Assembly: GCA_026413225.1 (NCBI GenBank) | Contig: CM048591.1 | Span: 70,396,052-70,460,051 of the forward strand | DNA: 64,000 nt | DNA from: Otis tarda | Lineage: Eukaryota > Chordata > Aves > Otidiformes > Otididae | Direction: 5' to 3' | Shown: one piece after another, positions 1 to 13,468 of the stretch | Position numbering within the stretch: the stretch's first letter is position 1 | Layout: each line of letters opens with the position of its first letter | The notes under the pieces: generated by a model | Databases searched by the model: none | What the model was told of the DNA's origin: nothing | Seen by the model: only the letters and a program-made list of their open reading frames with translations | Made by a program: the position numbers and the translations under genes

Positions 1-1152
1 ACCATAAAGCTGACCTACTATGTTCCAACATGAAGCAGAGAAATAAGCTTCAAATTAGATTCTGTTTACTCTATGAGATAAACTAGTTTCATTTTGGATT
101 GAGGTAAAGCAGTCAACCTTCGTCTAACTCCTGCCATTTAAAGCTAGAAGGACAATGTCTGGCTGCAATGTAATTCCAATAACAAAACCTGCTGTATCAA
201 ACCAAGTATTTAATTCCAATGTGGATTATGTCATTGTGCTACATCATGTGGCCTAAACAGAAACATTAAACTACAAGATTACTCAGGATTTAGTTTATAG
301 CAATTATGTACTCCCTTGAAATCCATTTTGATAAGAACTTTTGTCTTTCCATGAAGACTGAGGGACTATTTGTGCTTTTTAATAGTATAAAATTAGGATA
401 ATATCGCTGAAGTCAAAAGAGACCGTACAAGTTGATGTGTGCCAGGACAGGGCCTTGGGACTGGCTCCCTCCTCCCGTGCGTCTTGCACAGCCACTCATA
501 CCTCATACAATTGTACATCATTGCCTTTGAACGACAATAGGCACTTTCTTCAGATGTGTATGATGACATAAGGTCCCAGGGCATCAAAATTAGATCTCTG
601 CTTTATCACAGAGTATGTCACAGAAACTGATTTCTTGTTTAAATAACCTGAAATCTGTGAGCTGAAATATACTACAAGTATACATAAACAATGTGCTGAA
701 GCTGTTGGAGATCCCTTACATAATTTTGGACATGCTAAATGAAATAGAAGAGGTACATAAGGTATTTCAAAAGGACATGATACTTTGGGCACAGCACAGT
801 GGTAAAAGGGCCATAATGCTTCTGGCACCCAAGCTAGTATCTTAGGATTTAACTAGATAGTATTTGTAGACAAACTAGTTGTTCACAAGCAGCACAGGTC
901 TCTCTGTGCAAACAAAACTATGAAGTTCAGCTGGGTTGGGGATGTAGAGAGGGAAATTCTACCAAAATTTTTCTGTTTCCTGTCCTACCAACAATTTCCA
1001 TCATCAACACTGAAATTGGAGGTGTAGTGTTAAACGCACAAGTCTGTTTTGATAGCACACAAAGGTCCTTTTCTTCTTTTGATGCTTGCTACTGCTCACA
1101 GCCCACATGCACACCTGATCTAATGATATTTTAAAGGCTGAAGTTACATGCT
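1..1152. other. Unique non-coding stretch
   Basis: AT-rich sequence with no recognisable repeat or exon. Open frames here are under 100 codons and resemble no family I know. The stretch ends at the first LTR. Confidence 0.6.
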
Positions 1153-2323
1153 TGTCGTAGTTCAGCCCCGATCGGGACCAGACTACGCAGTCTCTCTCTC
1201 ACTCCCACCACCCTCCGAAAGAATAAGGAGAGATCATATAAGAAAAACAGCTCGAGGTTTGAGATAAGGACAGGGAGAAATCCTTAAAGTTACCGTTACC
1301 GGCAAAACAGACTTGACTTGGGGAAAACTATTCATTTATTACTAAAACCAGCAGGATAATGAGACAGAGAACAAGATAACCTCCATCCACCCCTCCTTCT
1401 TCCCAAGCTTAACATTATCTCTACTACCTTCCCCCCCATGAGCGGCACAGGGGGGAAGAGGGAATGGGGGCTGCGGTCAGTTCATCATGCGTTGTTTCAT
1501 GCTGCTGCTTCATGGTCGGGGGAAGAACTCCTCACATTCCTCCCCTGCTCCATTGTGGGGTCCCACCCATACGCCACAGTCCTTCGTGAAACTGCTCCGG
1601 CGTGGGTCATCTCTTCCATGGGGTGCAGTCTCTCCAGAACGGCTGCCCCAGCGGACCCTCCACGGGCCACAGCCACCTTCAGGCATCCACCTCCCCTGAT
1701 GTGGGGTCCTTCACGGGCTCCAAGTGGATCTCTGCTCCACCGTGGACCTCCGCTCCTCCGTGGACCTCCATGGGCTGCAGGGGGACAACCTGCTCCACCA
1801 TGGTCATCACCACAGGTTGCAGGGGAATCTTGGCCAGGAGCCACATTACTCCTCCCCCTCCTTCTTCACTGACCTTGGCATCTGCAGCCATTCCTCTCAC
1901 AAGAAAAGTTCTTCACAACAGGCTGGCACATGCCTCTCAGAATCTCTTCACATCATCCAGCTCATCTCCTCTCCACTTCTTGCAGCCGGGCCGGGCCAAG
2001 TTGGGCCCAGTCGGCCACCTGGCAAGAGGCCAGAGGGTGAGGCCTGCAAGGCCCATGAGGCCTGCACCTCCCCCTCTGCGCCCCTGCCCCCGCTCAGCTG
2101 CTTCACATCTTCTCTTCTCTCTTTTTTTTTTTTCTGTTTTCCCCTTCTTAAATATGTTATCACAGAGGCGTTATCATGGGACATTCTGCTACCAATCGGC
2201 TTGGCCTTGGCCAGCAGCAGATCTGCCCTAGGCCCGGCCGAGTCCACTGAACAAAGGGGAGCAACTTCTAGCAGTTTCCTACAGAAGCTACCACCTTAGC
2301 CCCCACTAAACAAAAGCACAACA
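1153..2323 (-). mobile_element. Avian endogenous retrovirus LTR, about 1.17 kb (copy 1)
   Basis: A GC-rich block that is clearly homologous along its whole length to 18521-19669. It starts with TGTCGTAG and ends near an ACA at 2321-2323, as expected for a TG...CA LTR. I read the sense strand as minus. On that strand there is a TATA-like TATTTAAG (plus positions 2147-2154) next to an A-rich tract, then a run of tandem-like GTGGAGC/CTGCAGCCC units, then an AATAAA polyadenylation signal (plus 1335-1340), and a pyrimidine-rich end finishing in GGGGCTGAACTACGACA. This organisation matches a large LTR class common in bird genomes. No gag, pol or env sequence flanks it, so it is probably a solo LTR. 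I could not find a clear target-site duplication; the flanks are ACATGCT on the left and GTTCTTC on the right. Long open frames inside it are by-products of high GC. The exact subfamily name is unknown to me. Confidence 0.82.
1335..1340 (-). promoter_or_regulatory. LTR polyadenylation signal AATAAA (copy 1)
   Basis: TTTATT on the plus strand reads AATAAA in the inferred sense orientation. It lies about 180 bp before the LTR 3' end and is conserved at the equivalent place (18703-18708) in the second copy. Confidence 0.5.
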
Positions 2324-4068
2324 GTTCTTCACAAATAACACATTAAACTATGGTTCTGGGACAGAAGTAATCTGACACAAACTTTTCAGCAAAAGCAAGA
2401 AAATAATCTTTCTTAGAATAAATCCTTAAACCCTATAGTAAAAGAGGTATAAAATGGAGGCAGAGATAGATTTTGTATCCTAAAAATCTACGCACCATTT
2501 AAATACTTAGATTAGGAATTATATGTCAAAGTCAACCTGAATTATGGCACCTACTCTGCTTTTGCTGGATATCCTTAACTCTGTTATGCTCAAGTTCCCA
2601 AAGAAGAAATAACCTTATCACACAATGCTGAGGATGTCACAAGTGGAAACAAATAGAAAGCCCTTCAGATACAAATGAGATAATATTCCACGATTTCAAA
2701 TTTGCTTCACAAATTGAGTAGTAGAGTGTTTTGTTTTCTGTTAGGTTTTCTTTATGATGCCTCTATAACAAGGGAAATATCACTTGATGCCTCTTTTTTA
2801 TTAACAATTTGTGAAGATTATCAGAGGTGTATTTTTTTCATTTTGGTGTTGTACAGCGACCTAGCTACTTACCCACCACGGCTGCCTACAGAGAGAGTGG
2901 AAGTGGCGAGCACCATTGTAGAAGCATCCTTACAAGAGAGGGAAAAGCAAAAACACTGGGGAAGCCATTTCCTGAAAATGCTGTACTCTCAGGCACAAAC
3001 ACACAGAACTGCAGACATCAGACAAGATTCACCTTGCTACTTCATTGCATATGAAGTAGCATATGGCCATATAAAAGGGTTTTCAGAGATGGGTAAGAGC
3101 TATTCAGTCTCTCATTTGCTGTTGAAGACCACAAACACAATTTTGAATGAGCAGACAGAGAAGCAGCCACAAAAAAAACTAGCCAACAGTTATTATCAAT
3201 ACCTTAACTAACCACTGCTTGCAGTGTCAGTTCTGATTGCATTTGATTTGAGTCGTGCTGGTCAGCTCCAGTGACTTTACATGTACGTGGAGTCACATCT
3301 GATTGACATTGGCAACAGTGAGAAGAATGACAGGAACAAAGTTTTCCCATACCTCTTATAATTATGCAGTAACAATTTTTTTAGAATACTGCACAGATAC
3401 CACAGGGTCTTGCTGCTTCTAGATATTTTCTGTTTCAGCAGAAAAAAAAGATTCACAGACATCAAGATCAGAAAGCACACTGGATTGTACTTCGTCTAGA
3501 AGTATGACTCCTCAAAAGCTACACACGTATCTGCAGCATGCCCCAAACCTTTGTCTGTGTTCTATTCCTCAGTAAAATCATATTCAATGTGTGTTCCAGG
3601 ATGAGAACAGGAGAAATGAAGATGCCATTTATCCCCCAGGCCTCTGCAAAGGTAGGGATGTGTTTAGGTGACAGAAGCTGAGAGGGCCTCAGGAGGAAAA
3701 CCAAATCTTTCTTATCATGGAGGCATAAGGAAATCTTGAAGTCCTTCACCAAGCGACTCACCAGGCAGCAAACTTCAGACTATCCTCTACACTGTGTCAG
3801 CAGCCTCCCCGGTTCAGTATCCTATTTCCATATGCAATAATTTTCAATGCTTCATAATATAAAAGTTTCCTAACAATGTAGTACTAGAGCAGACAGATTC
3901 TTGCTACTTGAAAAGTACATCAAGGAGCTGTAATACAAAACAGGTGATGAACAGAAATGTTTTCTAACTGTTTGCATTGTTCCAGACTGGCTGCCTGACT
4001 GGAATTAAACTTTCAATCTGCTCACTTTCAGATAGGTACTAGCTGTAAAGTCTATTTGGCTCTTAGAC

Positions 4069-4165
4069 AGTCACAGAAGCTGAAAAGACCCATGGCAATC
4101 ACACCATTTTCTGCTGCATGGAAGTCTACCCTAGAGTCATCCTAAGGCACAAACATCATCTTGGC
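4069..4165 (-). repeat. Possible highly degraded CR1 3' fragment
   Basis: The segment CACAGAAGCTGAAAAGACCC followed by an AATCAC/CCATT pattern, and then a GTCATCCTAAGGCACA motif, is reminiscent of the 3' end of older avian CR1 subfamilies read on the minus strand. Divergence is heavy and there is no intact 3' octamer, so this is only a suggestion. Confidence 0.22.
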
Positions 4166-7100
4166 CATAGCCAAGGTACACTTCTCTACAGCAGTGTGAT
4201 TGAAGTTATCTGAAGAATCAACCCAGTAACTACCTGCCAGATTCCAATCGATCATGCAGCTCCCTGCAGCAGAAAGTGTCCCTGCTCAGTGCTCGCAATA
4301 GAAGTTTGCTTGTTCAGTGCTGCACCCAGCCCGAGGCCCAAACTCCATTTATATGCCTACACAATTATATGAATTTCTAAAATTTGTTTACCAGATCCTG
4401 AACAGCTGGAAGACCAGACACCTTACAGATAATGTGCAATTTCCCAGTTGCATCCAGAAAGGCAAGTGTACTCAGATGTCTCATTCTGTAAGGACATAAA
4501 CATAAAGAGCATATAGATATATAATGGAAATTTCTGTAGCTGTGGCTTCCTCCTGAAGCTAAAAGACTTAATCTTTCCTATCTCACTTTATATATTTCAC
4601 CATTTTCAAGGCAAGGTAAAACATATATCTCCCAGTAAAACATCTTCTTAGCAAGGGTTAAGGTCTCTAAACTCCACTTAATATTTGACATTTTTATGAA
4701 GAGGCTCTGATCTACAGAAGAAGTTATACACCTCTACTACCATTTTGAGAGAAATCCTATATTGGATACATTTGTGCATGAAGACAACAGTGGTGGTTTC
4801 TTTAAAAATGTGTGATAATAAAAGAATAAAAGAAAGCAATTCTGGCAGTGCCTTTTGGGGGAAATGTAACATCAAATCTTATGTGATGACATAAGGCACA
4901 AAGTTGAAAGGCTAGTGATTGTAATCACCTAAGAAGATTAAAAAAACTTTACTATTTCATGGAAAGGCACTACTGCTTAAAGTGCTACTGCTAGTACAAA
5001 ACTGAATTTTTAAGGAAAACCACTATTGACAAGGGTATGAAATTGCTGGTAGCTATTAAGAAAGTTCAAACAGCTTTCTAAAATTATATCACTGGAAATG
5101 GGATAGAGAAGGTGATCTAACAAAGTGTTTTTCACCTGTAACTTCTATTATGTTGTATGAAAATATCTTTACCTATCTAAGGAAAGCAATATTTTTCCAC
5201 ATATAGAAGTCATTTTACAGCAAAAACATATATTAAATGCTTCTCTGAACACAGACCACATTTTCCACAAGTTATTTTCAACTGGGAACCTTCAGAATTT
5301 CCCTAATTCTTCTACCTCTGCCTGGGTTCTAAGAAACCTCATCAAAGGCAACTTTATTCCCAGATTCAAAAACATTTGGCGGGGCCCTCTTTTCCTTTGC
5401 CTTCAGAACTGCTCAGACTGAGACAGGTTTTCAAAATCTTTCCACAGGGAAGTTTTCCCCTAGATCCCATCATAAGACTTCCATTCTTTTTCAAGCTCTA
5501 AGCAATGCATATTGCTCTATCTCATCAGGCAACATAAATCACAAATGCAAGGCATTAACATATCCTGGATGAGCGCAGATTAGTCTGTTGCATGATAATA
5601 CCTATTCTATTTATGCTTAAAAAAAAAGTTTTCATTTAAATAAAATATATGTATTTCCCAAACCTTTATCGTTTTATGGAAGTATTGACAAAATTTTGCA
5701 CCTTTATCTATCTAAAGCCCAGAGGTGTCTTCTTATTAAACCCCAGAAAAACTAGCATATTTAATATAAAAGAAGCATTAATTTTTACTGCAAGTGTTGT
5801 CACGGTGAGTAGACCATACATCAACTACAAAATAAATACATTCCCATTCATTGACAGATGTGAGCCAAAAATGAAATGGAGCACGGAGGGTGGAGACATT
5901 GCTATATATATTTTGATCTGCAGCAGGATTGCTCACTTAGGGTTAATACTGAAAGAATCTTCAGGTGAGAGTAGCAAAATTGAAAATACAATGAATGGAA
6001 GTCTCTGACTGGAATACTTAGAATGTCACACTCCAATTTTGATAAACCTTGCTTTTGTTCCCAGTAGACAGTTTTTCTCGGAATTCAGACCTTTTGAGCA
6101 GCTGAGGCCTTAATGTACATTTCTCTAGTATTGATTCAACTGTACTAATTGTGCTTTTGGTAATGTTGCCTACATCAGTCTGGGGTCTCCCTTTTCTTTC
6201 ATTTGGAATGCTTGAAAATGCCTCCCGGCATCACTGTTTGATATACCTTCACTGAAGCTGAGTTCTCCTTTTCTCTTCTCAAAGGGACTACTGCTGAGCA
6301 AACAGACAGCTATTTCTCTCTCGCTCGCTTTCATACGGTGATTGGAAGGCAGTCATACAAGATGACAGATTTAGTTTTACCTTCTGCTGAGTGACAATGT
6401 CACACTTATAATTAACTCTATTTTTTTCCACAGGGAAAGAAATCATCTGAAGTCTTCTTTTCCTTATAGGGCAAAACCAATTAGCTTTTATATAAACTAC
6501 AATAGGAAAATAAAATGTTTAATAAAATAAACTCAAAACAAGCATGTAGTAGGTAATACACCTCGAGTGGCTGTGCATTTTTAAAAATATTCTAAGAAAA
6601 TCTTCCCCTGTCTTCAATGTAGCGGGGAAAACTGAATGAAAGTGTAACTTTCCACGCTAACAAGCTGCTTTAAAGGGGGAAAAGGCTGAGATACCACTAC
6701 ACTTGTATTTGTAAAGACATCCACATATTCCGTTTACAAGGGAGGCTCCTCTAAACCTGCTTCCTTTTATATCTGGCTCTCTGTTTCAAGTTCTTTCTAT
6801 TTCTGCTCTTCATCCATTCGTTTTTGGTTTTCTACCCATTATTTAAGTAATAAGAATTTGAAGGGCTGTGCATTGCTGGATAAGTGAGTAACTATTGAAA
6901 TATTTCAAAGCACAGCACTCAGCAGATAGACATAGCTTTCTCAAAACAATTTATGATCAAAATATCTTACTAGCAAGAAAAGAGGAAAATAGCTGTAAGT
7001 TAAAACAGAAAGCAAAGGAAATACAAGCATTGCAACAGAAGAGATATAGGATAGGAGAGTTAAGCTTTGTCTTCCCATAGTAGTACTAGACTCTTCTAGG

Positions 7101-8407
7101 ATGATGTAGTAAGGTGTAATAATGGTGAGACAGGTAGCTTCAAAGTGTCAGCGTCAGCTCAGGTCCATTTTAAGAAGCCGTACAAGCAAGGACAATCACC
7201 TTCAATATGACATGGTATTCATTTTCTTACCAGGCATCATGATAATACTTCACTGGTCGAGCACAGAATGGAGATGTATTTTTCACAGTTTCACACAGCT
7301 ATTCTATGGGATACTAACACCAATGTATGTAGAAAAATGCAGTATACTCCCCAAAAATACTCTAGAAATCTCCTGAGGAGCCTCTGGTGAATTTAAGAAT
7401 CATATTGTGATTAACTTGATTTATTATGTCAATTAGATTACTTGTGGAGTAGGATACTATCTACACTCCACATATAAAAAAAATCACAATCTTGGCCTTA
7501 TAGGCTGAAAGTATTTGAATATGTTTGAAAAGACTTCAGACAAGTATTTAAATGTGCCACCAAACTCACAGGAAGCTATGAACCATTTGCAATTTTTGTA
7601 TCATTGGTAACTAGTCTTTATTTTGTAACCCACACGTCCATCCCTTGTTTCACAGTGGCAGATGCTCCTCATTTAGCTGGAAACATTTCATATGATATTT
7701 TCTAGATGATATGTCAAACAGAGAATCAAGAGCTACAAAAGGTACTCATAAAAGCATATTTCCCTCTGAGACTGAATGCAGCAATTTCCATTCAGTATAA
7801 AGTGAAGATATCTCCAAGGTCAAAAGAGACTTCTTACGCTTACACACTTCAGGTAGCCTGAAGTAAAGAATGTTGGAGGGTGTGCAGAAGAGGGAATCAC
7901 ACAATGTCAATTACAGACACAAAGGCAGAAATTAGAAAGTACTTAAGAATTTGTTTGTCCCCATCAATAGCAATTTGCTTGGGAATGTTTGAAGATAAGA
8001 ACAATAAATGTTGGCATTAGTTCTAAACTAGCACTGTTTCATTATAGAAAAAAATATTTCATTAAAAATTAAAGTGAGGCGTGCTTGCTCTTATAGAAAG
8101 ATTTATTAATGAAATAGCATTATTTTTACTGTTGATAATACATAGCACCTGTGTAGTACAATTGTCAAAGTACTTTTCAAAGGAGGCAAGATCCATTAAT
8201 CTTGCTTTACACCTGGAAAAAGAAATAATATGCAGAAAAATCTTGGCATACATTTTCAGAATTTAATGCTAGTTGTGAGTTCCTCCAGAGTCTTGTTCAG
8301 CTGGAAGTCCTGCACCTCCTGCTCAGTACTCTGATTTGAGCTCGAATTTCACCATGAGTCCTCCAGATGCTATATTCATTCAGACTGGATATCTGCTCCA
8401 TGGCTTT

Positions 8408-8426
8408 AAAAAAAAAAAAAAAAAAA
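8408..8426 (+). repeat. A19 homopolymer
   Basis: An uninterrupted run of 19 A. No polyadenylation signal lies just upstream, so I treat it as a simple repeat and not a retrocopy tail. Confidence 0.85.
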
Positions 8427-11400
8427 GTGCTCACAGTCAAAATTCACTGTAATATGGTCATGGAGCTGATATCTTCCCTCCTGCCCTGAAAGAAATGCTC
8501 TTCAGCAGGTCAGGAAACACTGATGAAACTGCCAGTGGCCCCTATGATGGCACTCTCAGCTTTTGAAAGTTACTTGCATTGCAACTGATTCTGTCATGTG
8601 TAAGGGGAATGGCCAGTGACACAACTGACTGCTATTCCCCATTTTCTTTCCTCACTTTTTGCTCCAAATTCAAATGCATTTTCAATAGCGTGAGTAGGTA
8701 TACTCGTCACATGCTCTGAGGTCATCCATATTGGCAAGTTCTTCCTTGCTTAGGGAGTCAATTTTTTAAATCAGAAAAGTTTTCAAGTTGCACAAAGCTG
8801 TATGAAACCAGTATACTCTGACTTCTTCAGGCAGCTTCTTGCAAACTGTTGGCCTTGAAGACATTAAAAAACACAAACTAGTAAAAAATTCTTCAAAGTC
8901 ATGTACTAGCTTCCCTATTACTACACTAGACCCTTGTAATAGAGATGACGTAAGTCCAGTGGTGATTTTTGATCCTCCTCAAGATGACACTATCACAACG
9001 CCATAAAATGCGTGGAATTGTTTTGTAGTAGACAAAATAAAGTTTGCAATATGAAGATGCTAAACATTACCACTACTCCTATCAAGTCCTAGGAGATACT
9101 TAAGCATTTTAAATTACAGCACCATAAACAACATTCTAATGATGACATCAATGTCCTCTGATTTTTGCTAGTGTAAACACGGCTTCATGGAAGACTGAGA
9201 GCCAAATCGTCTTGGTGGTTCAAACTATCATGAGTGCACTAGAGGCCAGCAGACTAACAGAATTATACTGAAAATCCAGCCCAACATGTATTCTAACTTT
9301 GAAATGAGAATTAGACATAAAGCTTACTGAGCTCCTAGAAAAGAACCTCCTCAAGAAAGATTTAAGAAATTTTGACCTCCCTGAAAGTAAGCAATGATAT
9401 TTTTTTCTATTGCACCCCTTTCTCCTTTCTTTATTTTTTAACCTACAGATGAATACCAGTAACCAGCAATTTAATTCAGTAAGAAGTATGATGATTTTTT
9501 TTTTCCTCTACATTAGTTCAAACAAAGGATATGAATACCTATATCTATGGATTATCTAAGAACTTAAGTAAGTACCGGAAGTGGTATTGAGGATGCTAAG
9601 TAGACTACAAAAATCTTGATTTCTTGTTAGATCAAATAATTCAAAACATACTTATTTCTACTTACTTGGGGAAAAAAGACAAATTATTGCAAAATTAACA
9701 CTTTTTCATAACTTGTTTGAAGACAGGAACATGCTTAATTTCTTTAGTCTTCTCCCAGGCTGCTGGCTTCCTGATATATACTGCAGAGAAAACACAATAC
9801 TGGCCGTCGCTGGCAAAAGTGAGCTACCCTTTGCAGATTTTCTGTCCCACTTTGTTTCTAAAACTCCACAGATTTATCTTGTTCTGACTGGTTCCAGATT
9901 TCTCATCATCCCTAAGTGGACTCTTATAAGTTCTGTGAACTGGGAGAACCAGTCTAAGCGTTGCTGAAGAAAGCATTCCCAAATCAATTTAAAGCCTCTG
10001 AAGTCAACAAGCTGGAAACAAGTATATGGTTTTCAAAGCTTCTAGGCTGTGAAAGGGGATGCTGCAATGACTAGTCGACATAAAAATCAGGGCTACTTGT
10101 TTCTAGGTTGTTATTTTTTTCTCATACAGTCGCTACCTTTCAACTTCCCAAGTTTCCTCTTGGAGGGATCAAACAGGAAATCAGTTGCAAATCAAAACAG
10201 AAAAAAAATCCCACCCAGTAACACAAAGGGCTTTATATTATTAACTTTATGTACAGATTTTTCTCAAGATTGTGATCCTTCAGAGAGCTCAAGTGGTCAC
10301 TTGCTCTCCCTGCTTCAAAGCAACTCTCAGCTCCTACATCTGACTGTTTCTTTCTACTTCCTCTCTTCTAACCCACCACCGCTCAACTTTCTTTTTATTG
10401 CTTCATTTTGTTATCATTCATTTCATCACACACTCATCCCAAAATTTACTTCTCCTGTAAAGACCTGATCTCCAGTGACACTTTAATATACTTTGCTTTA
10501 AAATCTGGGGGTTTCTAAGCCCAGAAATGCTTTTGATAGATAACACTTTTGAAACTGCTGTGTAAGTAATTTCAAATTGTCATGGGAATTAATAAAAAAA
10601 AAAGTTAACATTTGCTATATTTGAAGAAAATAAAAGTTCTGTGAAAAAAAAAGCGGGGATTAAAATATATTTCCCTTTTATAAACATCTAAAACTTTTGA
10701 CTAGGAATTTTCAAACTGAAAGAACTTTCCAGGTGCCCTGTATCCATTTCTTTTGTCATTGCTGAACCAGACAGCTGTCATTAATCTGCCACAAACATAG
10801 CTGGATCTTTATTTTTTTCTGATTTTTCATCTCAGCAGATTTAGATAATTTTTGAAAGAACAGTGTCTAGTTTAGCAGCAGAAATATAGAAATCTTAGAA
10901 GGTTTCTACCAGTTCTTGCCCCCGTGGCTTTAAAACACACATTTCTTCTCTTATTGGCAGCAAACTAAATGATCAGTGCAACTTCTCAGCTAAAATGCAA
11001 AAAAAAGTTCTATGTTTCTCTTTATCGGTGTTAGTAAGGATTTGAATACAAGAAATGGTATATGGGCTTGTGTTGCAGTTTTGCTTTTGATATTAATCAT
11101 CTCAAAAAGTTTTAAACAGTCCACTTGGTAGGATGCAGCACAATTTCTCCAGTCACTACTGTGAAGGAAAGATGATGCTTCAAATGCACCTTGTGCAGCT
11201 CCAGCATCACAATTTCTTTCTGAGGAAAGATTCAAAGCTAATTCCAATTCCTGCAAAAAGCACCAGACTGGTAGCTCTACAGAAGCGAGTGCCTGAGTTA
11301 CATCTGGATTGTGAACAGACTGGTAGTGCCAATGATGTCACATTGCCTGTCATCCATGTGATTCAAACATTGGGACCACATCTGTGGAAGCTGGCAGTGC

Positions 11401-11511
11401 CATTCTCAAAACTAAAGCAAAAGCTAGTGGTTGCAAGATAAGATCAGACAAATATGTTTGTAATATGTTTGAAATAAAGCTTAGTTTTAAAAAACAGTAA
11501 GCATAAGACAA

Positions 11512-12108
11512 TTGTAGAATGCTTTGGGTTGGAAGGGACCTTTAAAGGTCATCTAGTTCAACCACCCTGCAAGAAGCAGGGACATCTCCAACTAGATCAG
11601 GTTGCTCAGCACCCAGTCCAGCCTGGCCTTGAACATCTCCAGGGAAGGGGCATCTACCACCTCTCTGGGCAACCTGTGCCTGTGCTTCACCACAATCATT
11701 GTAAAAAATTTCTTCCTTGTGTCTAGTCTAGATCTACCCTCCTTTAATTTAAAACCATTACCCCTTGTCCTATTGTAACAGGCCCTGCTAAAGAGTTTCT
11801 CCCCATCTTTCCTGTAAGTCCCCTTTAGGTACTGGAAGGCCGCTGTAACGTCTCCCTGGAGGTTCCTCTTCTCCAGGTCAAATAACCCCAACTCTCTCAG
11901 CCTGTCCTCATAGGAGAGGTGCTCCAGCCCCCCAGTTGTTTTTGTGGCCTTCCTTTGGACCCACTCCAACAGGTCCATGTCCTTCTTATGTTGGGGCTCC
12001 AGAGCTGGAGCAGTACCCTACATGGGGTCTCACCAGAGCAGAGGAGCAGCATCACCTCCCTCAACCTGCTGGCCATGCTTCTTTTGATGCAGCCCACAAT
12101 ATGGTTGT
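11512..12108 (-). mobile_element. CR1 LINE fragment, 5'-truncated, about 600 bp
   Basis: The plus strand begins with TAGAATGCTTTGGGTTGGAA, the reverse complement of the CR1 3' terminus, and continues through the familiar GCAGGGACATCTCC and CTCTCTGGGCAACCTG blocks. It ends after GATGCAGCCCACAATATGG, inside the reverse transcriptase (RT) C-terminal coding region. The element is 5'-truncated, as is usual for CR1, and shows no target-site duplication, also usual for this family. A near-continuous C-terminal ORF2 frame survives (11592-11978), suggesting moderate age. Confidence 0.95.
11592..11978 (-). pseudogene. CR1 ORF2 C-terminal remnant (reverse transcriptase end)
   Basis: A 128-codon frame starting MDLLEWVQRKATK. 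It contains the conserved CR1 blocks [39 protein letters not shown] and LPREVVDAPSLEMFKARLD, and ends in LSNLI. This is the region downstream of the RT catalytic core in CR1 ORF2, which normally follows an endonuclease and RT domain. Those upstream domains are absent because of 5' truncation, so the product cannot be an active retrotransposase. The apparent start methionine is internal to the ancestral protein. Confidence 0.9.
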
Positions 12109-12649
12109 CCGTCTATGATTAGTGTCATTTACCTCTAGGACAAATAACTTCTTTTTATTTAAATATTTAGATCCAGACTGAATGCTTTTATGAAGGAGAT
12201 ATCTAACACATATTAGCTGCTGACAAAGTTATTACAATTGTACTCTTGTATGCATTCATATAGCACATTATATGGAAAGACGACACAGGCTTCATAATTT
12301 TCATTATTCATTGCTTTACCTTTTTTAAAATATAGTGACAATGAAGATGACTATCCTATATGTAATATTTTTGTGGCATTATTAGGCAACTAATAAAACT
12401 TTCATATTTTATTGTTTAGTATACATTTTAACATACATTTTTTAAAACTGTGTTTTGTAAAAATCAGTCTAGAGAAACAGATATGTAGTTATGACTTTTC
12501 AAAGAAACCCATCAGTGCACAAAAGGCACTGCCAACTACACATAAGCTCTTTATAATGGTGCAAAATGCAGTGCAATGCAGTACAGTAAACACTTCCAGT
12601 ATCTGGGGAAAATTTTGACACATAAAAAGCAGTATGTTTTGGATTTTTG

Positions 12650-13350
12650 TTTTTCTTGTTGTTTAAGGTCACCCCCCTAAAGAACTGCCTACTGAAGAAA
12701 CAGCACTGCTGCTGTCTTCCTTTCGTGAAGGCTCTGCTGGGAGAAAAGCAGCTACAAAGTAAGACAAGCTCTTGCAGGAGCCCTGCCGCCAGCAGCTGCC
12801 GGAGGCAGCACTGGTCAGCCTGGGTTGTGTTTCACTGCCAAGGTAAACGCTGGTTTTGACACACTGGACTTTGCAGCCACTGTATCTCCGTTCACTTTTC
12901 TGGATGTAGCTTGAATTCCATGCATATTAGGCATATGAAAGTTGTGCATAAGAGCTGAGCTTAGGGTGCATACTGGCCAACCGGGCTTTTGCTGTCCCAG
13001 CCTCACCTGCATTAGAGCCGTCTATATCACAGGAATTGCAGACCGAGCCTGCACAACGGCTCTGCTGCCATTCAGCTTCTACAGAGTGCTCTGGAGGCTG
13101 GGTAAGCTTGCCCTCACCTGCACACGATGGTCATCAAAGTGCTCAGAGCGATGTCTTGCTGAGAAGAAAGGCAGACTCCTCACCTCTCCTCCTCAGGCTA
13201 CTCTGGTGATACCCAGGCATCCTCGGCCTCACAGCAGATCCAGCATTGCCAGGTGTTTGTGTCACGGTGGCCATGCCACTGTTTCATGGGGTAGTGGTAG
13301 AACTGGGGCTGGCCATACTGCCATTAACAGTCAGCTTGCTTCCTTTCAGC
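12650..13350. other. GC-richer patch, function unknown
   Basis: Noticeably higher GC than its surroundings, with scattered CpG. It does not resemble CR1 or the LTRs elsewhere in the window. The 159-codon frame at 12942-13421 shows no recognisable domain. It could be a regulatory island, a decayed repeat or an untranslated exon; the sequence does not decide between these. Confidence 0.3.
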
Positions 13351-13432
13351 CCCCAAATCTGTTAAAATATGTAGGTCAAATGACACCTAGAAATGTAGTT
13401 ATACAGTCAATTTTTTTTTAAACTCAGATAAC

Positions 13433-13436
<4 letters not shown>

Positions 13437-13463
<27 letters not shown>
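13437..13463. repeat. (TA)n microsatellite
   Basis: About 13 uninterrupted TA units followed by TATTATT. Confidence 0.95.

Positions 13464-13468
<5 letters not shown>

Larger units (their letters stand above)
2324..11511. other. Unique non-coding stretch, about 9.2 kb
   Basis: AT-rich sequence without a recognisable gene. The longest open frame is 169 codons (2702-3211, plus); it resembles no known protein and has no codon or motif signal I can support. A 139-codon frame at 10049-10468 is equally anonymous. An A19 homopolymer sits at 8408-8426. A possible highly degraded CR1 scrap at about 4069-4165 is listed separately. Confidence 0.55.

Noticed and set aside
1438-2299. Several overlapping long open frames on both strands (up to 209 codons)
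   Set aside because: They lie in a GC-rich LTR, overlap in multiple frames, and are repeated in the homologous LTR; there is no protein family match.
2702-3211. A 169-codon frame in AT-rich sequence
   Set aside because: No recognised domain, no compositional shift and no flanking gene structure; it may be chance.
8408-8426. Poly(A) tail of a processed pseudogene
   Set aside because: No polyadenylation signal just upstream, no coding similarity in the preceding kilobase, and no visible target-site duplication.
10049-10468. A 139-codon frame
   Set aside because: Low-complexity, serine- and leucine-rich translation with no recognisable family.
12942-13421. A 159-codon frame in the GC-richer patch
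   Set aside because: No recognisable motif. High GC lowers stop frequency, so length alone is not evidence.
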